From Synaphobranchus kaupii (Eukaryota; Chordata; Actinopteri; Anguilliformes; Synaphobranchidae), in assembly GCA_029718625.1 (NCBI GenBank), contig CM056380.1:15223505-15287504 (forward strand): a stretch of 64,000 nt of DNA, read 5' to 3'. The stretch's first letter is position 1; each line of letters starts with the position of its first letter. The position numbers and the translations under genes are program-made. This document shows positions 23,351 through 34,865 of the stretch, in pieces. Under the pieces are notes generated by a model. The model was given only the letters and a program-made list of their open reading frames with translations, ran no database searches and had not been told where the DNA came from.

Positions 23351-23947
23351 CACGCTTCACAGCAAGGGCGAGGATACCGTCCCCCAAAACCAGCAACACG
23401 CTTCACAGCAAGGGCGAGGATACCGTCCCTCAAGACCAGCAACACGCTTCACAGCAAGGGCGAGGATACCGTCCCCCAAAACCAGCAACACGCTTCACAG
23501 CAAGGGCGAGGATACCGTCCCCCAAAACCAGCAACACGCTTCACAGCAAGGGCGAGGATACCGTCCCCCAAAACCAGCAACACGCTTCACAGCAAGGGCG
23601 AGGATACCGTCCCCCAAAACCAGCAACACGCTTCACAGTGAGGGCGAGGATACCGTCCCCCAAAACCAGCAACACGCTTCACAGCAAGGGCGAGGATACC
23701 GTCCCCCAAAACCAGCAACACGCTTCACAGTGAGGGCGAGGATACCGTCCCCCAAAAACCAGCAACACGCTTCACAGTGAGGGCGAGGATACCGTCCCCC
23801 AAAACCAGCAACACGCTTCACAGTGAGGGCGAGGATACCGTCCCCCAAAACCAGCAACACGCTTCACTGTGAGGGCAAGGATACCGTCCCCCAAAACCAG
23901 CAACATGCTTCACCGTGAGGGCAAGGATACCATCCCCCAAAACCAGC
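23351..23947. repeat. 46-bp minisatellite
   Basis: Thirteen copies of a 46-bp unit containing CACGCTTCACAGCAAGGGCG and ATACCGTCCCCCAAAACCAG. Early copies carry CAGCAAGGG and later ones CAGTGAGGG, then CTGTGAGGGCAAGG and CCGTGAGGGCAAGG, a visible gradient from left to right. Confidence 0.97.
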
Positions 23948-25039
23948 AGCTACCAGCAGCTCAGACGGGGTGCGCTGCCCTTCGAGGGCTGCGTGTGCTC
24001 ACATTCACCTGCCAAATACGTTGACCTAAGCGTTGTGTTTTTTGCTGATCTTGTGGGTGTTTGCGGACCGGGACGCTGCCGAGCTTAGCGCTGCAGTTTT
24101 GTTTCATGTTTTTTTGTCCTCTGAACCTGCAGAGAAGCCGTTGGGCTGTCGAGGCGCACGGGTAAACACGTGGCGCTAATGGTCTTCCGTATGAAAGTCC
24201 AGAGAAGCTTAGCAGAGGACGGCGGAGCGCGACGGAGTCAGGACCGCTGACGTAGCATTCGTGACTGCACGCTGCGGTCTGCAGCAGAGGGATCTGCCCC
24301 CGTACGACCCCACGTGTAGGCTTTCACAGTTATTCGCTGCCCAGCTAAATTGACTGGTTACATGTTTAACTCGCATCACCTGAGGTGAAAACAGAAACCA
24401 GCAGACCCTGCGTCTCTCCAAGGGCGAGAGTGAAAACCACTGCTCTAGATTGACGCAGTTCACACCAGAACAAAAAAAAACAAAGAAAACTGTCACAAAA
24501 ATGTGTTTGATACTCATTCAAGGTGGTAGGCAAGTCCAGCACTTAAATACATCAGTAACTCCAGTGTGTGGACAGCTGTATTTAGCACCAACACTGTGTG
24601 AGAAACTGCACTCGAAGCCAAGCGCAGGCACATGAAGACATACTGTGGTCAGAGCTCAGGATTCATGAGCCTATCAGTTCCAATGAGACGATGACCTTTT
24701 TCTAAGACACGCAAATTTATTTCCACCATTTCCGCACTAAAATAGGTATATTTCTGTTCTGCTTCTTGGTTCTTAAAAGCACAATTTCTTTCAGAGAACA
24801 GACCTGAAACACACTCTGTGTGGCCATATGACAAAACCCTGCGGTCAGTATTCATACCACGCTAGCAGCAGAGAGACTCGAGGCTGTAGTGACTCTGTGA
24901 AGCTGACTTCCTGTCCCATGCCAGCCAATTAGAGGTCTCTCCACCCTCGACTTCCTCCACTCTCCAAACAAACAGAACAGAGCAAGGGCCCTCCACATCC
25001 CTGGCCATCCCCAGCGTCTTCTTAGAGGACCTTTTTTAT
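23948..25039. other. Gene-free stretch
   Basis: No exon is recognised. The piece at 24375-24445 (AACCAGCAGACCCTGCG, GAGTGAAAACCACTG) resembles debris of the hAT MITE class. Confidence 0.4.
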
Positions 25040-25275
25040 TTTTTTATTCAGTCGGGATCGTTCGTCCTACTTGGCGCGGCGGTTTGGACGGCTCCTCCTC
25101 CAACGGTGACTCGATTTAAAACGTTCGGGCCGGGCGGATTCTAGGTCACCATCTCCCCAGCCACTGTCGGAAACCAGGACAAGAGCTATACAAAGCCAGC
25201 GCTAACGACAGCGCGGCCGCTAACGACGGTCTGCCGCGTTAGCACCCGCACGGACGCTCAGTTTCCTTCTCCTAT
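25040..25275. promoter_or_regulatory. CpG-rich patch, possible CpG island
   Basis: A high CpG count for this region (GGCGCGGCGG, GCGCGGCCGC, CCGCGTTAGC). No TATA box, and no start codon in a recognised gene nearby. It could be an unmethylated promoter or enhancer, but this is only a composition argument. Confidence 0.25.
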
Positions 25276-26395
25276 CGCCTCCCTGCCTCTTAACTAGGAG
25301 GCTACGGCTAGTAACCGCTAACATTTCATTTTAGGCTTTTTAGCAGCCACTCATATACAAAACAACTTAGGAAAGTGCAAGAAAGGTTATACAAAGAGCA
25401 AGAGACAATTACCAATTAACTTAACATAACGTTAAGTATCACAGTGGGTGTTGGAGGAAGGTTGAGGAAGTAGAGCTCTAAGTAGCAGATGGATTTTAGA
25501 GTATAGTGCTAAGAGTAACATAAACTGAGGCATTCAACCAAGAATAAAGAGCTCAGGGTTTGCTGAACCGAGACAGAGGTTCTAGAGTTTTTTTTTTCAT
25601 GAAAAATCATGTTTAAATTCTTAAATCCTTAGGAATAATAGTGGAAAAGTAAAACTGCAAATATCTAACCATTTATCAGAAAAGTGCTTCGTTTGATTTT
25701 GATCAAAAGTGATTTTGGACTGAGTGAGTTTTGGAAAAACACTCTTCAATTGTGCCAGAGTTGTGTTACAACACAGAATATCCATTGCCACGGTATTGTC
25801 TTGGTCGTGCCTCTTCACAAATTTTCAGAAGATGTGTGAAATTGGGATGTTTCAGCTTTGCCGGCAGTGCGAGAGAACTTGCAGCGTGAAGCACACGGAG
25901 CTGAGCGTCTAGGAAAAGCAGTCCCTTTGGTTCCGTTCCGTGGATCGGAGGCCGAACTGGAGAGCATAGTTTTATCGCCGCCGCATAGATGGGCAACACA
26001 GACCTCCTACAGCGCTCAGTTATACATGGCTTACCACGGGAAAATGGGATCGGGTTTATTACCCATTTTATGAGAAGCCGAGACAAGAAGCCATGCAATG
26101 CATGATGTAACTGCAGTGCTGGGAGCACCAGATCTCTCCATTTGTGCTACCTTTGGGCGTCTGGTTTAGGTAATCGTACCTTCTTTTGTTCTAATACCAG
26201 TTGTTGGTTGTTAGGTTAGCGTTACACTTATTGATTATAAATGGGTCTCTATGCCTTCTGGTGATACCGCATTTGTGTATTCCTGAGAGTAACACTGATG
26301 TTCTCCACTACTATACCTATATGCAGTTGCAATAGGTACTTTTTAATCGCCTAATGTCTACACGTGCCGATTTGTTACTGTGTCATTTGTACGCC
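25276..26395. other. Non-coding stretch with overlapping open frames
   Basis: Both strands stay open for 70-120 codons around 25766-26128. The translations match no family known to me, so this may be a decayed transposon. Nothing else is recognised. Confidence 0.35.
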
Positions 26396-26409
26396 GTTTT
26401 AACATTTTC

Positions 26410-26560
26410 TGGACCAATCCGCGACATTTTGCGGCACTTCCTAGTCGCCGCGCGTCACTAGTATCCCGTGCGCTTAGTGGCCGAACCGGACCCGGCCGAG
26501 ACTTAATGACCATATAAGGGTCCCCCTGCTCCCTACCGCGCAGTCTCCGACTCTAATTTT
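26410..26560 (+). promoter_or_regulatory. Orphan promoter-like module (CCAAT, CArG/TATA)
   Basis: A CCAAT box (26414-26418) is followed about 95 bp later by CCATATAAGG (26510-26519). That sequence is both a perfect CArG box (SRF site) and an acceptable TATA element, in GC-rich surroundings. A start site near 26545 would fit. Downstream, an ATG at 26594 opens a 36-codon frame that overlaps a GTAAGT donor-like site. No known gene is recognised downstream. Confidence 0.35.
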
Positions 26561-26879
26561 TGTACAACTTGGCGGCACTTCTGCCGTTTCAAAATGCTTT
26601 TCACAAGCCCATGGACGTCACTGTCACTTTGCCCATATTTTTCTCCGGTCTATGTACTGTACTTCACTCTGGACAAGAGCGGCTGTGATTGTAAGTGATT
26701 GTAACGTGAGTCAATGTAGTGACATTTGGCATCTACTGGGCAGGGCAATTCGCCTACAAAAGTATCCAGCCCCCTTAGTTGTATACCCTATGATGGGTTC
26801 TGAGGTTCGTTTACTTGCTCTTCCTGTACTGCTGCCACGGGCACCATTATCATCTTCTGTTGCTGCTCTTTCGGCCCAT

Positions 26880-26952
26880 TCCTGTGCCCTCATCTGCCCT
26901 CCTATGCCCATTCATCTGCCCTCCTCTGCCCTCATCTGCCCTCCTATGCCCT
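26880..26952. repeat. Short CTGCCCTC tandem repeat
   Basis: About five imperfect units of roughly 15-18 bp built on CATCTGCCCTCCTATGCC. Confidence 0.8.
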
Positions 26953-27238
26953 TCTGGGGGTCTGTTCCTCTGGTGTGTGCTTCACTTTCATCACTGCTAC
27001 CCATTTCATTACTTGTACAGCCTTATGTAGTTTCTCTACTACTATTACCCTACTAAAGCAAAGCATACCGTATACTTGAGCTGCACTTTAACTAGATGCC
27101 TCCTGGAGGATGTAGACGATTCCTTCCATGCATATTCCTCACTGATGCTCAGGATTGTTACATCAGCCCAAAGGACAGGCCACTGCTTCCAGCCGTTGCC
27201 AAGCTAGCATCTCTGAGGAAGATGACAACTGCTCCCCA

Positions 27239-27274
27239 TGACATGGCGTTTTTTTTTTTTTAAACGCCATGTCA
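27239..27274. other. 13-bp perfect hairpin with T-rich loop
   Basis: TGACATGGCGTTT (27239-27251) pairs perfectly with AAACGCCATGTCA (27262-27274) around a short T run. It could be a tiny foldback element or chance. No Pol III gene is visible upstream. Confidence 0.6.
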
Positions 27275-27869
27275 CCGGAGAGGTCCAAATCTTTCACTCG
27301 GCTTATCTTTGAGAAGTTGCCTGTGTGAGGAGATCCTTTATTGATTGGGGTCCTGGGTGTTTCGGGAACCTTTCTCTACCCTCGTTTGAGTGGCTGAGCA
27401 AATTGGCGGAGCTTTCCTGTCATTAGAAAGTGCGTCCTATTCAGCGTTGGTGTGTTTTTTTCCCCCTCCATGGCTTGGTTACCGGTTTCATTGTCTCTTT
27501 GTGAGTGAAGGCCTATGTTTAGAGGGCGGTGCTCCATCCAGTCGGAGCAGTCACAGTGCGCTGTGCAATGTGACATCAGCCTGTTTATTTTGGACCATCC
27601 TTATTTATTTATTTTTTTTTTAAAACATTCTACCACAGGAGTCTATTGGAAAATAGCTTTCGCCGCAAGCCGTTGAACCTTGGAAGTTTTTTTTTTTTAA
27701 ATTTCTTTATGGATGCCAGAGGGCTTTAAGGAGAGCTCATCCTCGCTGAGCTGCCTTCCTCTGGCCCGGTTCGTTTCCAGCTCATATTTCGTTCAAATTT
27801 CCTCTGGAGAGAGTTAAACAATGACGGGGACCTCCTGAGGGTCTCTCCACCCTACACTGCACCTACAGT

Positions 27870-28036
27870 GCGCCTCTCTCTCCCTCCCCTTCTCTCTCGT
27901 GCTCTCTCTCTCTCTCCCTCCCTCCCACTCTCTCTCCGCCACTCACACTCCCTTCTTCTCCCTCTCTCTCCCTTTCCCTGTCTCTTCTTTGACTGCCCCT
28001 TTCCCTCATTCACCCCCCCCCCCCCCCCCCCCCCCA
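27870..28036. repeat. Pyrimidine-rich tract ending in C23
   Basis: About 140 bases of CT-rich sequence on the plus strand, followed by a run of 23 cytosines (28013-28035). Confidence 0.95.
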
Positions 28037-28282
28037 CCTGCTGCCCCCTCTTTCTGACCCTACCACACTCACATCCAACCAGTTCACAAGGCACCAGCAG
28101 TACGAAGTTTAACAAAAGTGAGATGTTTTGGAGGGGGACACAGTACCCCCTCACTGCCCAGTATTGGATAGCATTCCGTAGTCAGAGGAGCAGTGAGTAT
28201 ACCACTCAAACACATAACTGCCATATTTCATACCATTTTTGTAGCAATATCCATTCAATGTATTTGAGTAATGCTATTTTCC

Positions 28283-28372
28283 ATTGGTCAAGTCAAGTTT
28301 ATTTGTATAGCACATTTCATACACAAGGCAACTCAAAGTGCTTTACATAAGACATAGAAAGACATTACATAA
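28283..28372. repeat. Common fish dispersed repeat (AAGTTTATTTGTATAGCACA)
   Basis: Contains AAGTTTATTTGTATAGCACA and GGCAACTCAAAGTGCTTTAC, a motif pair common in fish genomes. It is probably the end of a SINE or LINE family. The class was assigned from memory only. Confidence 0.6.
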
Positions 28373-29784
28373 AAAGTAAATTAGAATTGAACCATGTTAA
28401 TAAGAAGTTAAAACAGTTATAATAAAACGGTGCTGTCGGGTGCAACAATCCCGCCAAGTATTCAAATGCGTGTGATGGCGCACGCGCACAGGAACTTTTT
28501 CAAATGTGGAAGAGCCAGCACCTAAAATCCCAAGAAGAATATTACCGCATCGGACGACATTGCTGATTGTCTCTAAGCGGTCTTCTTTCTCCACCACTGG
28601 ATTATCTTCGAAGAAAAATAAACACTCGATGCGCTACTAACACTACACCCCTAAACAAACATGCGGCTTTGCTTGGGCGTGTAGCTTCATTTCCAATGGA
28701 ACTCTGGTATTTGCAGTGTGAAAACGAACTTCCGTGAGCACCAGTCACCACAAAATGTCGCCAAATCCACCAAAATGGAGAAATCACGGATTACCGCTTT
28801 AAGTATTTTTTTATATGAAAAATGTTATTTTAAAGAGAATAAGTATCGATTTATGACGTTTATGGTGTCACAGTTGTTTTATACTTCATGTAACTGATTG
28901 CCGTGACAGTGCCGTGGCTACAGTTTGTGTGGCCAAGGAAGAACATTTGAATTTGATAACCGCACACTGTGTTGACTGTTCTAAAGCATCGTTTAGCACC
29001 ATACAGAAACGCGTTTGAGAGCAAAGAACTGAATCAAAACACTTTCAAAGTCAGCTCTTTCCACAAAGGCCGCAGTGTACACACGGACCGCAGTCAGCCC
29101 CCGGGCCTTTGTTAAGCGAAGCAGAGACGACGCGCCCGCGCCCGTGCCCACGCCCCACACCCACGCCGGCGTCAGAGGAAGATGTATTTCGGTGCTGAAA
29201 CTATTAAAAAATTTGACTGCAGATTAAGCGCTGCTTACACGCAGCCCCTCAGGTACGCGCCAAATTAATTGCAAACATTTAAGCATTTAATATACCTGCA
29301 CATGCTCAGTGGGGTTTCAGGTGTGCGTGGCACAGGCTGTTGGGAAGGCTAGCTAATGGGGACCAGTGTGGCAATGTCCTCATAAAGCTAGTGTGCTCTC
29401 TGCTGGGGGGCTGCAAGGCAGGGGCACAGAGTGGCCGTGGGGGGAGGGTGAGACAAGGGACGATTCATGAACACACCTGGCTTCCGCCTGCAGGTATCCC
29501 CATGCACAGGGGGGTACAGATGTATATTTGAAGGGGTAGAGATGTATATTTAAGGGGGTACAGATGTGGTATGTGGAGGGGGAACATGAGGAGCACCCGT
29601 CTGAGTGCCAGTAGAAAGAGGAAAATGGAGCGTGCATCGTGGCAGAGGAAAAACATATTGCATCACATCTTTACCACAAACGTAGCTTTTGCTACACACA
29701 GAGGCTGCTGGGAACTCATGCTCCGACTAATGAAGACTGAGTGAACCACACAGACATAACTGTACTCGTAAGGACAATACAATA
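28373..29784. other. Gene-free stretch
   Basis: The sequence at 28430-28800 looks transposon-like, with long minus-strand frames of no known family. A CpG-rich patch lies at 29125-29175. No exon is recognised. Confidence 0.4.
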
Positions 29785-29821
29785 TGCGCACACACACAGT
29801 GTCTCTCTCGCTCTCTCTCCT

Positions 29822-29870
<49 letters not shown>
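29785..29870. repeat. (CA)n microsatellite
   Basis: A CACACAGTG/CTCTCTC prelude is followed by about 22 uninterrupted CA dinucleotides. Confidence 0.97.
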
Positions 29871-30029
29871 CAGCCCTGGCAGAACCAGGCACCGAATAGC
29901 ACTGTCTACATTAAGACATATGAGGGTAGCGCACAGCATGTTTTAAGTGTTTCCAGAGCCATGAGGAGAGCAGAGACAGCATAGCACAGCGTTCCATGAA
30001 CACAAACAGTGCAGGACTGTCTCTGTCTC

Positions 30030-30208
30030 AATCAAACACACACACACACACACACATGGACAGTCTCTCTCTTTCTGACACACACACAGACTCACACACA
30101 CACACAAACATGCGCACGCACGCACACACTCACGCACGCACAGTCTCTCTCTCTCACAAACACAGACAGACACACATACACATGCAGTCTCTCTCTGACA
30201 GACAGACT

Positions 30209-30247
<39 letters not shown>

Positions 30248-30308
30248 GTTCTCTCAAACACACACTCACACACACACAAAAACACAGTCTCTCTCACACA
30301 CAAACACA

Positions 30309-30342
<34 letters not shown>

Positions 30343-30590
30343 CTCTCTCACACACACAAACAGACAGACACAGTCTCTCTCACACACAAACAGACACACA
30401 CACAGTGTCTCTCTCACACACACAAACAGACACACACACACACACACACACACATGGACAGTCTCTCTCTCTCTGACACACACACAGACTCACACACACA
30501 CACAAACATGCGCACGCACGCAGTCTCTCTCTCTCACAAACACAGACAGACACACATGCACATGCAGTCTCTCTCTGACACACAGACTCA

Positions 30591-30629
<39 letters not shown>

Positions 30630-31029
30630 TCGTTCTCTCAAACACACACTCACACACACACAAAAACACAGTCTCTCTCACACACAAACACAGACACACA
30701 CACACACACACACACAGTCTCTCTCACACACACAAACAGACAGACACACAGTCTCTCTCACACACAAACAGACACACACACACACAGTGTCTCTCTCACA
30801 CACACAAACAGACACACACACACAGTGTCTCTCTCACACACAAACACAGACACAGACACACACACACACACACACACACACAGTCTCTCTCACACACAAA
30901 CAGACACACACACACAGTGTCTCTTTCACACACAAACACAAACACAGACACACACACACACACACACACACAGTCTCTCTCACACACAAACAGACACACA
31001 AACACAGTGTCTCTCTCACACACAAACAG

Positions 31030-31060
<31 letters not shown>

Positions 31061-31105
31061 GTCTCTCTCACACAAACAAACAGACACACACACACACACA
31101 GATTT
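30030..31105. repeat. Compound CA / GTCTCTCTC repeat, about 1.1 kb
   Basis: Runs of CA alternate with GTCTCTCTC and ACAAACAGACAGACA words. A segment starting at CATGGACAGTCTC (about 30055) recurs near 30453, and TCGTTCTCTCAAAC (about 30246) recurs near 30629. Hence a unit of about 390-400 bp was duplicated in tandem. Long open frames on both strands are pure repeat artefacts. Confidence 0.97.
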
Positions 31106-31576
31106 TCTCGGTACAAGCGAAAAGGGGCTCAAATACGGGGTTGTCCTGGGGTAAATGGTCTGGTCACCCTCAAAAAGACACAACTGAGAGAATTTCCATG
31201 TTAACTCCTGTTTAACAAAAATGCCCTGACAGACAGAACCCTGTAATTCTACGCTCTCGGTTTACAAAAATATGTCCGTTACCACTTTCTCTCCCTCTCA
31301 TTTTTTCGCTCTTCTACATGATTAAAATTGCAAAAGTGCAGTATTTTTAGAAGTTCAGCATTTCAGAGTTTTCAAAAACCTCTGACAGATTTAAACGCCT
31401 GAAATGTATGCATACACACCTGCTGTTCAACACAAAACCAAGCTATGATACGGGACTTCTACAGCTTGAAAACTGCTTTGTGTCTGTATGTTTGAGGTGG
31501 TATTGCACCCTTTTCCCTCTATCGCTCTCTCCCTCTCTCTCACACAGCACATACACACAGTCTTTCTCCACACACG

Positions 31577-31607
<31 letters not shown>

Positions 31608-32059
31608 ACACACACACACAAAGTCTTGCACAGACACAACTTTCCCTGAGAAAAAAAAAAACATTCACGTCCCATCACACCATGTCTTTAAAGTACAACA
31701 GCTGCAAAGATTTCTGTCAGAAAATGCATTAATCATCCTTGAAGCTGCAAGCCACATATTCCACGGTACAAGTACGGTACGGTACAAGTGAGAAATCAAG
31801 AACACACCCATTACGTACACTCCACAAGCAAACTGGAGTTAATGAACTCCACAGCCCTCCCATGAACTGGATATTCAAAAAGCTTTCTAATCTCAATGGA
31901 GCAATCCCCTGGAATCATTAGTTTCCTTTTTCCAATCTCTGCACACCAACTCTCCCATTTTGTAAAGACACACGCGCACGGGCACGCGCACGCGCACACA
32001 CACTGCAAATATCTGCATGGGCCGACTGCATTTTCCATGGGAGTCCCATATGCAGAAAC
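31106..32059. other. Gene-free stretch with CA/CG microsatellite
   Basis: A (CG/CA)-rich microsatellite lies at about 31567-31621 and a smaller one at about 31968-32002. The word GGTACAAGTACGGTACGGTA lies at about 31764. No exon is recognised. Confidence 0.45.
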
Positions 32060-32872
32060 TCAAGTGTCTGTTCTGAGTAGCTCCTCACAGTCTGTTACTC
32101 ACAGTGTCTGTGCTGAGTAGCTCCTCACAGTCTCACACCGTTACTCACAGTGTCTGTTCTGAGTAGCTCCTCACAGTCTGTTACTCACAGTGTCTGTGCT
32201 GAGTAGCTCCTCACAGTCTGTTACTCAGTGTCTGTGCTGAGTAGCTCCTCAAAGTCTGTTACTCACAGTGTCTGTGCTGAGTAGCTCCTCAGTCTCACAC
32301 TGTTACAGTGTCTGTGCTGAGTAGCTCCTCACAGTCTCACACCGTTACTCACAGTGTCTGTGCTGAGTAGCTCCTAACAGTCTGTTACTCACAGTGTCTG
32401 TGCTGAGTAGCTCCTCACAGTCTGCTACTGACAGTGTCTGTGCTGAGTAGCTCCTCACAGTCTCACACTGTTACAGTGTCTGTGCTGAGTAGCTCCTCAC
32501 AGTCTGTTATTCACAGTGTCTGTGCTGAGTAGCTCCTCACAGTCTCACACTGTTACAGTGTCTGTGCTGAGTAGCTCCTCACAGTCTGTTACTCAGTGTC
32601 TGTGCTGAGTAGCTCCTCACAGTCTCACACTGTTACAGTGTCTGTGCTGAGTAGCTCCTCACAGTCTCACACCGTTACTCAGTGTCTGTGCTGAGTAGCT
32701 CCTTGCAGTCTGTTACACAGTGTCTGTGCTGAGTAGCTCCTCATAGTCTGTTACTCACAGTGTCTGTGCTGAGTAACTCCTCACAGTCTGTTACTCACAG
32801 TGTCTGTGCTGAGTAGCTCCTCACAGACTCACACTGTTACTCACAGTCTGTGCTGAGTACCTGTTCTCAGCT
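32060..32872. repeat. 40-bp minisatellite with length variants
   Basis: About 20 units built on GTGTCTGTGCTGAGTAGCTC then CTCACAGTCTGTTACTCACA. Some units replace GTTACTCACA with TCACACTGTTACA or TCACACCGTTACTCA. The variants recur in mixed order, indicating repeated rearrangement. Confidence 0.95.
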
Positions 32873-33749
32873 CCATGCTGTTTCACGCAACAACAATGTG
32901 AGGAAGACTCCTCACAATGGCCCCTGGAATCCAGCTCCTTCCTGCCACTGCGGCGTGGGCCGGAAAGTGTGAGGTCAGTTCCCGCGGCAGCTGAAACTCA
33001 TCCACCGATTGGCCCACAGATTCCTGAGGAGGAATCACTTTGGAGGAACCGATGTTGCTCTCTGACAGACAGACAGACACACACAAGCGCACACACACAC
33101 AGGACAGTACCAGGTGTCCTGCAGTCTCTGAACAGCAGGTGACTGCAATATAAACTGACCACTTGAGCGATAACAGCACACTGCAGTCGTCCAGATCAGC
33201 CCATATCACAAAGCCAATGTCTGCTTGTGCTCTGCAGCACTCTGCCCCAATCAGCTAACTCTGATTTAGCTTAACCGCTGTTCAGCAGCAAGTGAACGGA
33301 TCATTTTCAGCGGCGTTCGGCACCACAGGGAGAAAACTGCCCGTGTTCTCCAGGTGCAAACGGCTGCCGTTCAAACGCGCGAGCGGCCAATCAGCTTGTC
33401 TCACTGCAGCAGTGCATAAACGGCGGGATTTAATACACCGACGGTGGCTGTACCATCTATCACCCCTGCTGACATGCACTGGCTATATTAAAAAGTAAAG
33501 ACTTATTTATGTCTCGCAGTACCTCGGAGGCATTAATATTTCAAACATGAGCACAGAATTATGCGCTGGAAGACTCCAAAAATTGGTGGAAAAAGGGTTT
33601 GAGGTAAAAACTGTAAATAATCAGCATATACTCAATTCTGCAGAAGGGGAGTCAGTTCACAAAACCAAGATGTACGTATGTCTGAGTCCCACAGAGAGAA
33701 TGAGTGTTATTTAACAGTTTGCCTGCAAAAACAAAACAGGGGAAACATA
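32873..33749. other. Gene-free stretch
   Basis: Short open frames in both directions near 33282-33498 show no family resemblance. Nothing else is recognised. Confidence 0.45.
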
Positions 33750-34274
33750 CACTGCCTGGCCAAAAAAAAAAGTTGCACTCTAATATTTCGTTGGACCGCC
33801 TTTAGCTTTGATTACGGCGCGCATTCGTCGTGGCATTGTTTCAACAACCTTATGCAATGTCACAACATTTATTTCCGTCCAGAGTTGCAGTAATCTTTGG
33901 CCATGACGGGAGAGTTGAACCACTCCGTAAAGTCTTCTCCAGCACATCCCAAAGACTTTCAATGGGGTTAAGGTCAGGACTCTGGTGGCCAATTCATGTG
34001 TGAAAATGATTCCTCATGCTCCCTGAACCACTCTTTCACAATTTGAGCCCGATGAATCTTGGCACTGTCGTCCTGGAATACGCCCCTTGATGGGATAACC
34101 TGGTCATTCAGTACATTCAGGTACTCAGCTGACTTCATTTTATTGCTGCATGTTGCTGAGCCTAGACCTGACTAATTGAAGCAACCCCAGATCATAACAC
34201 TGCCTCCAGAGGCTTGTACAGTGGGCACTATGTATGACGGGTGCAACGGCGACTTTTTTTTTGGCCAGGCAGTG
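33750..34274 (-). mobile_element. 525-bp non-autonomous Tc1/mariner element
   Basis: Ends CACTGCCTGGCCAAAAA and TTTTTGGCCAGGCAGTG are inverted repeats flanked by TA on both sides (33748-33749 and 34275-34276), the Tc1 target. The interior on the minus strand keeps the second half of a Tc1 transposase: GGSVMIWGCFN near 34190, then decayed catalytic-region sequence, then a C-terminus with MPRRMRAVIKAKGG near 33790-33835. The first half of the gene (DNA-binding domain) is missing, and the remaining frame is broken by stops and shifts. It is an internally deleted copy. Confidence 0.9.
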
Positions 34275-34426
34275 TACATCAGGCAAGACATCCAATTAAA
34301 AGCCATCAGAACAGGAAAAGGAAGTGGCAGGATCCCCATATCCATTTTCAAACATGTCTGCCGGTAACCAGAGGAGTAAACTACACAAGAAAATCTCAAA
34401 CATCATTTTCCCGACTAGTAAGAAAG

Positions 34427-34575
34427 TGAGATTGTGTGTAAGTGAGATTGTGTGTATGTGTGTGTATGTGTCTACGTTTCTGTGTATGTCCCTGAGCGTA
34501 TGTATGTAGCATATCTGTGCGTGTGTGTGGTACATGTGCGCATCTGTGTGCATGTGTCTGTGTGTGTGTGTCTAC
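34427..34575. repeat. TG-rich microsatellite
   Basis: Interrupted TGTG/TATG/TCTG repeats over about 150 bases. Confidence 0.85.
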
Positions 34576-34617
34576 AGGGTGTTCCCCCTCTTGTGTAACC
34601 GAGCTGCTAGAGACGGC

Positions 34618-34865
34618 CGGGGGTATACAGACGGCTGGGGGCATACAGACGGCGGGTGGGGGGCATACAGACAGCGGGGGGCATACAGACAGCGGGGGGC
34701 ATACAGACAGCGGGGGGCATACAGACAGCGGGGGGCATACAGACAGCGGGGGGCATACAGACGGCGGGTGGGGGGGCATACAGACGGCGGGTGGGGGGGC
34801 ATACAGACGGCGGGTGGGGGGCATACAGACGGCGGGCGGGGGGCATACAGAGAGTGGGGGAATAC
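34618..34865. repeat. 18- to 23-bp G-rich minisatellite
   Basis: About 13 units of GCATACAGACAGCGGGGG. The middle copies are exactly 18 bp; the outer ones read GACGGCGGGTGGGGGG and are 20-23 bp. Every unit carries a G4-G7 run, so the plus strand is G-quadruplex-prone. Confidence 0.95.

Noticed and set aside
29996..31215. 402-codon His/Thr/Ser-rich open frame and its Cys/Val-rich antisense frames
   Set aside because: Entirely within CA/GTCTCTCTC simple repeat.
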